From: JAKATY01 sp038876335
GTDB taxonomy: Archaea > Micrarchaeota > Micrarchaeia > Micrarchaeales > Micrarchaeaceae
Direction: 5' to 3'
DNA length: 10,843 nt
NCBI GenBank assembly: GCA_038876335.1
Contig: JAVYYS010000017.1
Location: forward strand, 1 to 10,843
Shown: positions 5,697-10,843 of the stretch, in pieces
How positions within the stretch are numbered: position 1 is the stretch's first letter
How the letters are laid out: every line of letters starts with the position of its first letter
Program-made: the position numbers and the translations under genes
Notes under the pieces: generated by a model
Told to the model about the DNA's origin: nothing
What the model saw: the letters and a program-made list of their open reading frames with translations, nothing else
Database searches by the model: none

Positions 5697-7056
5697 CATT
5701 TCAAATTCGAGGATTGCGGCGGGCCGCATCTGCATTTTCAGGCCGTCAGAGCCCTGCGGAAGTGAAGAAGGAGGGATTTACATAGGCAGGAGCTTGATTT
5801 ACAGATTGCCATTTTTCTTGGATGCCAGCAGGCTTGTAAATCCACATATAACGGTTGTCGGAATGAGTGGATCCGGGAAGAGCTACATGCTCAGAAGCAT
5901 AATAATAAGGGAAAGGGTTTACTGCAATGCAAAAATATTTGTGTTAGACTGGAACGGCGAGTATAGGAGCACAATAGAATTTTTAGGGGGTAAGGTTCAT
6001 TTAGTAGGCAGGGAATGCAGAATCGGAATACAGAGCCTTGAGGGAGGAGAGAGGAGTGTGGAATTTTTGGCGGAGGCTGCCGCTAGTACACTGCGGTTAG
6101 GCAGCGAAAAGCTTGGGGAAGTAAAAGCAGAAATCATGGAGCTGCTTGATACGCCAAAGTCTGGGGAGGCGACAGGGCGAACCAAGGAAAGCGTAATGCG
6201 TGACAAAGAAAGCAACAGTATTCGCTCTAGGCTGCACGAACTGCACCCTGAGAGGCTTTTCTCCACAAGGGGGCTTGCGCTCGAGAACCTTTTTGAGGGA
6301 GTTGAGAGTATTGACCTTTCAATTGCAGAAAGCGACCTTCAGCGGGAGCTCGTAGTCAATTTTCTGATGAGGATGCTAGTAGAATACATGCACAGCAGAA
6401 GCATCGGCGCTTCGAAAACATTACTAGTCGTGCTTGACGAGGCATGGAGGGCAGTTGAGGAGGCCCAGCTCGTGCAAAGACTCTATAGGGAAGGCAGGAA
6501 ATATGGTGTAAGTGTTGTAACAGCAACGCAGCACATTGGCGATGTGGACAGGGGCATTCTCTCTAATTCCGCTTCAATCTTCATATTCAGGCTCCAAGGA
6601 GACGACAGGCTAAAAGATCTCTCCGATTCAGGGCTTTTAAAAGGAGTTAATATTCAAAATCTCGCCGAAATGAAGACAGGAATGTGCCTTGCAAGGATTC
6701 TATATAGAGACGGTTACGTAGGTTCATTTTTCATTGACAGAATCGATGGTTTCAGTACAGAAACCATGTGGCTGTCTGTAGGTGGCAAAATGAGAATCGA
6801 AATACCGATTGAACGCATTGAAAGTGCTGCTGGAAGACTCGGCATAAGCTACAAAACTGTGGAAGGCATGAAGGAATTCATAGAAAGCAGGGAAAGGAAA
6901 CTCAGCCTTGTAGAACTGACAAGGCACATGCTGTCAGAAGGATTAGACAGGCCAACTATAGTAGCGTTTCTTAGGCTTCTTGGAATTGAAGACATGCAGA
7001 TAATAAAGGCGTACGAAAATGCGAAGGATTACAGGCTTGAGCTCAAAAAACCGTGA
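5683..7056 (+). CDS. HerA/VirB4-type ATPase (motor of the secretion-like machine)
   Basis: This 457-residue P-loop ATPase belongs to the HerA/FtsK/VirB4 group of hexameric motors. Seen: IGRSLIYRLPFFLD (34-47) followed by NPHITVVGMSGSGKSYML (53-70), the VirB4-style entry to the Walker A motif at 60-67; FVLDWNGEY (86-94), the D..GEY motif of HerA-type ATPases; Walker B LLVVLDE (247-253); and GRKYGVSVVTATQ (271-283), the usual sensor segment. A helical C-terminal region (about 360-457) follows. No membrane helix and no VirB4 N-terminal domain are present; the latter appears to be the preceding gene product. It should power pilus assembly or DNA/protein movement at the membrane with that partner. 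It overlaps the upstream gene by 14 bases with GGAGG at ideal spacing, and the downstream gene by 38 bases. HerA of DNA repair is less likely: no NurA nuclease is adjacent. Confidence 0.85.
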   Translation: MRQYSISNSRIAAGRICIFRPSEPCGSEEGGIYIGRSLIYRLPFFLDASRLVNPHITVVGMSGSGKSYMLRSIIIRERVYCNAKIFVLDWNGEYRSTIEFLGGKVHLVGRECRIGIQSLEGGERSVEFLAEAAASTLRLGSEKLGEVKAEIMELLDTPKSGEATGRTKESVMRDKESNSIRSRLHELHPERLFSTRGLALENLFEGVESIDLSIAESDLQRELVVNFLMRMLVEYMHSRSIGASKTLLVVLDEAWRAVEEAQLVQRLYREGRKYGVSVVTATQHIGDVDRGILSNSASIFIFRLQGDDRLKDLSDSGLLKGVNIQNLAEMKTGMCLARILYRDGYVGSFFIDRIDGFSTETMWLSVGGKMRIEIPIERIESAAGRLGISYKTVEGMKEFIESRERKLSLVELTRHMLSEGLDRPTIVAFLRLLGIEDMQIIKAYENAKDYRLELKKP

Positions 7057-7690
7057 GCACAGGTTTGCGACCTCGTTCACCGCAAAAGCAGAGCTAAAGT
7101 GCAGCCTGAAACTTCTCGAGGCTACACTGGACGAGTTGCCCGCTCTCAAAAAGGATTCGTACGGAAGCAGGCTTTCATACTCTATCCTTGATGGAAAAGA
7201 GGGGGCGCAGAGCTGCGTGGCATCAGCACGCGCGACATTCGAGAAATCTTTGATAACTTATACATTTGGCTTTGAAAACCAGGATGCAATTTTGTATAAA
7301 AGAAACCTGATGATGTTTATGTCCCTGCTCGCATATGTTAATGGGCTTTACAGCGTTGATTTCCCCTCAATCTATGGGTATATAATTGAGGGGCTTGCAG
7401 GCAGCGAACTTATCGGGCTTGGAGAAGAAAAGCAGGCCGGTATGGAGGAGCGCATCGATGCGCTTAACAGAGTCAATGTGAGGCTCGCACACGAGCTTGC
7501 AAATAAGATAAGCATTGCCTCGATGCTAGAAGCCAAAGTCTCTGAATACGAAGCGCTGTTGGAGGAACTCTCCACAGCCGCTAGAAGCAGCATGGGAATC
7601 GAGCTAGAGGCGCTTCTAGCAAAGCTGGGCATAAATTCTGGGAGATGGATGAAATTGCTGCCGAAACAAAACAAAGAGGTTATTGCATGA
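7019..7690 (+). CDS. Soluble coiled-coil protein of unknown family, part of the operon
   Basis: The 223-residue protein has no signal or membrane helix. The N-terminal half is mixed (for example TSFTAKAELKCSLKLLEATL at 18-37 and TYTFGFENQDAILYKRNLMM at 80-99). Residues about 138-190 are highly charged with a heptad-like pattern and could form a coiled coil. I do not recognise the family. The start at ATG 7019 lies inside the ATPase gene (38-base overlap); TTG 7037 is an alternative that would shorten it by six residues. It ends in an ATGA overlap with the next gene. Position between the ATPase and a membrane protein suggests a cytosolic partner of the motor or a substrate adaptor, which is inference. 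It lacks the acidic DGS-type nuclease motif of NurA. Confidence 0.62.
   Translation: MRRITGLSSKNREHRFATSFTAKAELKCSLKLLEATLDELPALKKDSYGSRLSYSILDGKEGAQSCVASARATFEKSLITYTFGFENQDAILYKRNLMMFMSLLAYVNGLYSVDFPSIYGYIIEGLAGSELIGLGEEKQAGMEERIDALNRVNVRLAHELANKISIASMLEAKVSEYEALLEELSTAARSSMGIELEALLAKLGINSGRWMKLLPKQNKEVIA
7676..7680 (+). promoter_or_regulatory. Shine-Dalgarno deciding the start at 7687
   Basis: GAGGT ends six bases before ATG 7687, and that ATG overlaps the stop of the upstream gene as ATGA (7687-7690). This rules out the in-frame ATG at 7645, 14 codons upstream. Confidence 0.6.
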
Positions 7691-8535
7691 AACTTCAGAA
7701 TAGCGTAGCTGCCTACGCCTCATTAATCACATTCTCAGTTTTTGCATGTGTGGCAATTGCCTCTTCGAGGTTGGGGGCTGCATTAGGCGATTTTAAAGGC
7801 ACGCTCTACATGCTTGCAGGCGCAGTCATTTTCTTGGCGCTTGTGAAACTGCCAAAAGCCAAAGGGGCAAAAATACAGATAGAATATGAGAATGAAGCAG
7901 TAGGCGCGCGCGGCGCAGCAATCACCTTCGCCGTAAGTAGAGAAGAGCTTGAAAACGCATTGAAAAGCGCCATAAACAGGAATAGAGCATCATTCGCCTT
8001 AAAGGATATGGCGGTGCGGATTGATGAACTGTTCAGCTACATGCTACCGCGCTCTGCAGCCCAAGAACGCTGGCTTGGCTGGAGAGAGGAATTGGAATAT
8101 ATATTGGAAGAATCGAAGCTGAAGGAAGCTAGGCTAATATGGAGGCGCATGGTTGCAAGAGACCGCTGGCCGGCTGCGCTTGCGAGGAGAGAGTTATATG
8201 ACGCATTTATAGAGCGCGGAAAAGGCGTTCATCAGGATGAAAGCGATTTCAAAAGCGCTTTATGGCGTATAGAGAGGAGCATTCCGTACAGCGGAGGGGG
8301 GCTAAGCGTGGGCAGCATAGCAAAGGAAGTAAGAGCGGAGGGTATTGTGACGCTTGCCATTTTAAACAGCTTAGCAGAAGCAGAGCTGAAATCAAGGTTT
8401 TACTCATTCGACAAGATAAGCGGCGCGATTGCGCTCCTTGCCCTTACTGGTTTGCTTTCTGTGCGCCGCATCGGAGAGGGTGGCGAAGCGTGGGCCGCCT
8501 CCCCGCAGAGAGCAATAGAGATGGTGCATTTATGA
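7687..8535 (+). CDS. Membrane-anchored protein of unknown family with a cytosolic C-terminal domain
   Basis: The 282-residue protein has two N-terminal hydrophobic helices (about 7-26 and 39-55) and a charged, mostly helical region of some 225 residues, probably cytosolic since KLPKAKGAK follows the second helix. It is rich in Arg, Glu and Trp (for example EARLIWRRMVARDRW, 147-161). The last part (about 205-275), with SGAIALLALTGLLSVRR and a short polar hairpin after it, vaguely resembles a winged-helix fold, which I cannot confirm. The layout of two helices plus a large cytosolic part parallels the VirB3-like protein upstream, but no shared motifs are visible. ATGA overlaps join it to the genes on both sides, so translation is probably coupled. 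A structural or substrate-recruiting component is a guess from context. Confidence 0.62.
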   Translation: MKLQNSVAAYASLITFSVFACVAIASSRLGAALGDFKGTLYMLAGAVIFLALVKLPKAKGAKIQIEYENEAVGARGAAITFAVSREELENALKSAINRNRASFALKDMAVRIDELFSYMLPRSAAQERWLGWREELEYILEESKLKEARLIWRRMVARDRWPAALARRELYDAFIERGKGVHQDESDFKSALWRIERSIPYSGGGLSVGSIAKEVRAEGIVTLAILNSLAEAELKSRFYSFDKISGAIALLALTGLLSVRRIGEGGEAWAASPQRAIEMVHL

Positions 8536-8714
8536 TATGGATAAGGGGAATAGCATACGTGGGTCTGCTACTCTCGCTTCTTATGCTTAATTTAGCGGTA
8601 CTTGCTGATGTAATTGGCGCCGCGGCTCGAAACGCTGCTGCTCTGGAGTACAGTTTTGACATATTCTACAGCGCGCTGGCCCTCGCCGTTTTATGCCTGC
8701 TTATAATTTTGTAG
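8532..8714 (+). CDS. 60-residue two-helix membrane protein
   Basis: A very small gene begins at ATG 8532, overlapping the upstream stop as ATGA, with GGTG about nine bases before the start. The product is almost only two hydrophobic helices (about 6-27 and 43-60) joined by a 15-residue loop ending in ALEYSFD. It has the size and shape of small T4SS membrane subunits of the VirB2/VirB3 class but carries no signal peptide and no recognisable motif. A longer frame runs upstream inside the previous gene and is ignored because it has no start signal. The next gene begins nine bases after its TAG stop. Confidence 0.6.
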   Translation: MIWIRGIAYVGLLLSLLMLNLAVLADVIGAAARNAAALEYSFDIFYSALALAVLCLLIIL

Positions 8715-8723
8715 GGTGGATGC

Positions 8724-9011
8724 ATGCTAGATAGAGTAGCAAAGGAATTTGGAATAGCAAGCAAATATGAGAGGGCGCTCTTGGTTATGGTTACATGCGC
8801 CGCGATGCTTTTCCTGCTCTACTTTGGCCTGTACATCTCTAGAAGCGGCAGGCTCCTCAGTACTGATTTTATTTTGACAGCGATTACGGTTGGCTTCCTA
8901 ATTATCTCTTCATATGCGTACAAGACGCATGCAGAGCTTCAAAAACGCGACAAGGCAATGATAATGATTGCAATAACAGTTTCTGCGGCTATAATTGTGC
9001 TATTGGGTTGA
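8724..9011 (+). CDS. 95-residue membrane protein with three helices
   Basis: The small protein has a short basic N-terminus (RVAKEFGIASKYER) and three hydrophobic helices (about 18-38, 47-66 and 77-94), with a basic stretch KTHAELQKRDK (67-77) between the last two. No family is recognised. It directly precedes the large ATPase gene (five bases between TGA 9011 and ATG 9017), the usual place for the VirB3/PrgI-type membrane partner of a VirB4 ATPase, so it may anchor that motor; this is inference from gene order. The ribosome binding site GGGTG (8714-8718) is five bases before the start and overlaps the stop of the upstream gene. Confidence 0.62.
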   Translation: MLDRVAKEFGIASKYERALLVMVTCAAMLFLLYFGLYISRSGRLLSTDFILTAITVGFLIISSYAYKTHAELQKRDKAMIMIAITVSAAIIVLLG

Positions 9012-9016
9012 TTGGC

Positions 9017-10843
9017 ATGGTACTCTCTTTCTTCGAGGTTAAAAGTCTCCCTGACAAGGACTTTGACAAGTCGCTTTTCCTGGAGATGCTTGGAGGCGCC
9101 GTGCTAGCGGTAATATATGACTTCTCCAGGGGCTCGACCATTCTAGGGATAGACACTGAACATGAATGGAAGCTTGCCTTTACTACAAGGGCAATACCTG
9201 GCGTTGAGTTTTCAAAATTGGAAGGCTATGGGATAGATAGGGTAACGTTGAGCATAAATTCTGTATACAGGAAATCTGATACGATAGCTTCAAAAATGCT
9301 TGGAGACGTCTTCAGCCTAGACAAGAAGAGTGGATTACTGTGCATGCTCCTTGTACCTGTAAGCGGCAGGGCGCTACAAGACTCAAAGAGGTTCATAGAG
9401 CGCTCGCTTGAATCGATGGTGGTCAAAGAGACCACAGCGTTTATGAGTAGGGGGATTTCCAGCAGGGCGAGCAGCTCGCAGCAAAGGGATGTCGTGGGCA
9501 ACTCAGAAGAAAGGCTGCTGCTTGAGGAAGTGCTCGGTTCTGTCAATAACGCAATCCTCAGTGGCGCGACTACGTACAAATTATTTTCTGTTTTTGAAAA
9601 ATCTCAGGATCTTTACGATTATGTGAGCACAAGGTTCCTTGTACTTGAAAGATTTGAAATGAATAAGAGGCTTGATGAGCTGGATGCGCTCAACTTGAAA
9701 TCGCTGCCTCTTGGCACAGACCATGTGGCGACCGTGGTAAACTTCTACAACGTAAGAGAGCTGAGGTATGCCGTGCAGACGCCCAACCCCTCCAGCTCTG
9801 GCAATATAGCGCTGGGCACTTTCATGGATAGGGGAGTGCATGATACTGGTAAAATTGTCTCTATAGACATGCCCTTGCTAAATCTTGGATTTATAGTAAC
9901 CGGGCTTCCTGGCACAGGCAAAACACGCGAAGCAATGCAGATAGTCGGAGAGGTAGAAAGACTAGGAGTAAAAAGGGTTATGGTAATCTCCCCTACAGAC
10001 GAATGGAACAATTTTGCGGAAGAGAATGGCATGCGCCTCATCAGGATCTACAAGGATGCGGTGCCGATAAATTTCTTTCGCTGCATGGAAGCGGTTGATG
10101 CGCCTGTATTTTATGAAGATTTGGCTATGCTGCTCTCATCAGCAAGCGATGCCGGACCTTATAGGAATCCCATGGAGAAATGCATGCTCAACGCATTCAA
10201 AAAGGTATATGAAAGCGAAAAAAACCCCGATCCGGTATTAACCTACGGAGAGATAGAAGAGTCCATAATAAGCCTACATGCCAAGAGGACCAACGTTGGA
10301 GTAAAGTATACAAAGCACGGAGAGAACATAAAGTCGGCGCTTGAGAATTTGAGGAGCATACTTAGAAGGCCGGAGTATGCAGGTAGGGAGGGCCTAAAAT
10401 TTGAAGAACTGATAAAAAACGGGGTAGTCTTTGACTTGTCGAATGTGAGCAATAAATTCAAACCTTACATCTACGCGCTGCTGCTCAACCAAGCATATAT
10501 GCTGGCAAACTCCTTTGACACGGAGGGAGACAAAGAACTAAGGATGCTCATATGCATAGAAGAAGCCCAGACCATACTTGAGCGGAGGATAAACAACGCC
10601 GCTTCGGAAGACCTTAAATACAGGATACAGGATTTTAGAAAGAAAGGAGTAGGGCTGTTATTGCTAACCCACAACATAGATGATGTAGAAAAAGGCATAA
10701 GGAGGCTCTGCCAACTGAAACTCTATCTCAAGCAGGCGCCCGACACAGCAGATGCCGCGGCCGAAGACCTTGTGTTTACATACGCTGAGAGAGAGGATGT
10801 AGTCAAGAAGCTAAAGCACCTCGATTCAAGGGTAGGCGCGCTG
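9017..10843 (+). CDS. Second, larger HerA/VirB4-type ATPase (3' end outside window)
   Basis: The frame is open for 609 codons from ATG 9017 to the right edge, so the C-terminus is missing. Residues 1-285 are an N-terminal domain without clear homology, including a Ser-rich stretch near 148-155. Then come Walker A GLPGTGKT (296-303), MVISPTDEW in place of the usual D..GEY segment, GPYRNPMEKCMLNAF, Walker B LICIEE (511-516, Glu-Glu instead of Asp-Glu, as in many HerA-like ATPases) and FRKKGVGLLLLTHN, the sensor strand. This fits a hexameric DNA- or protein-pumping ATPase of the HerA/FtsK/VirB4 group. It differs strongly from the first ATPase, so the machine has two motors, perhaps one for assembly (VirB4-like) and one for substrate coupling (VirD4-like). 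It has no membrane helix of its own; the preceding small membrane protein may dock it. It shares the upstream operon. Confidence 0.82.
   Translation, partial: MVLSFFEVKSLPDKDFDKSLFLEMLGGAVLAVIYDFSRGSTILGIDTEHEWKLAFTTRAIPGVEFSKLEGYGIDRVTLSINSVYRKSDTIASKMLGDVFSLDKKSGLLCMLLVPVSGRALQDSKRFIERSLESMVVKETTAFMSRGISSRASSSQQRDVVGNSEERLLLEEVLGSVNNAILSGATTYKLFSVFEKSQDLYDYVSTRFLVLERFEMNKRLDELDALNLKSLPLGTDHVATVVNFYNVRELRYAVQTPNPSSSGNIALGTFMDRGVHDTGKIVSIDMPLLNLGFIVTGLPGTGKTREAMQIVGEVERLGVKRVMVISPTDEWNNFAEENGMRLIRIYKDAVPINFFRCMEAVDAPVFYEDLAMLLSSASDAGPYRNPMEKCMLNAFKKVYESEKNPDPVLTYGEIEESIISLHAKRTNVGVKYTKHGENIKSALENLRSILRRPEYAGREGLKFEELIKNGVVFDLSNVSNKFKPYIYALLLNQAYMLANSFDTEGDKELRMLICIEEAQTILERRINNAASEDLKYRIQDFRKKGVGLLLLTHNIDDVEKGIRRLCQLKLYLKQAPDTADAAAEDLVFTYAEREDVVKKLKHLDSRVGAL

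Noticed and set aside
5683..7690. HerA-NurA DNA end-resection pair
   Set aside because: The neighbour at 7019 shows no NurA nuclease motif, and the ATPase entry sequence and pilin context fit a VirB4-type motor better.
8262..8531. Upstream extension of the small protein starting at 8532
   Set aside because: The extension lies wholly inside the preceding gene in another frame; the ATGA overlap at 8532 gives a better start.

Overview
The window is archaeal, probably from a small-genome DPANN lineage such as the Micrarchaeota. I infer this from gene content and style, not from a database match. The signs are AT-rich TATA boxes 25-35 bases before starts, GGTGATC-type ribosome binding sites, an archaeal PRC-barrel protein, HerA/VirB4-type ATPases and a tRNA gene without encoded CCA. 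Base composition is moderate, in the mid-40s percent GC by eye. Coding is dense, with many ATGA stop/start overlaps.

Left part (1-3226), mostly housekeeping genes. The 3' end of an unidentified + strand gene enters at the left edge and stops at 212. It converges on a small PRC-barrel gene (595-302, minus) with a TTG start and an eight-base match to the archaeal Shine-Dalgarno consensus. Next comes dCTP deaminase (dcd, 1273-737, minus), divergent from a complete tRNA-Glu(TTC) gene (1393-1467). One base after the tRNA, a large GT-C-type membrane glycosyltransferase-like gene begins (1469-3226). Its mRNA could be released with almost no leader by tRNA 3' processing.

Right part (3440 to beyond 10843), one long + strand operon. 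It starts at an AT-rich promoter bracketed by two inverted repeats built on AGTAT/ATACT. Gene order: a VirB2/TrbC-like pilin; a polytopic VirB6/CedA-like membrane protein; a protein with two membrane helices and a VirB4-N-terminal-like cytosolic domain; a HerA/VirB4-type ATPase with a Walker A motif at residues 60-67; a soluble coiled-coil protein; a two-helix membrane protein with a cytosolic domain; two very small membrane proteins; and a second, larger HerA/VirB4-type ATPase that runs off the right edge. Most junctions overlap or lie within 10 bases, so the proteins are probably made together.

The operon reads as a single-membrane type IV secretion-like machine: pilin, channel, membrane anchors and two motors. 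The nearest described relatives are archaeal DNA-transfer machines homologous to bacterial conjugation systems (Ced/Ted of Crenarchaeota). No relaxase, VirB11-like ATPase or cell-wall hydrolase is visible here, which fits DNA uptake, a pilus or protein export as well as conjugation. Special points are a VirB4-like protein apparently split over two genes, a second ATPase, four accessory genes of unknown family, and a probable one-base frameshift at the start of the VirB6-like gene.
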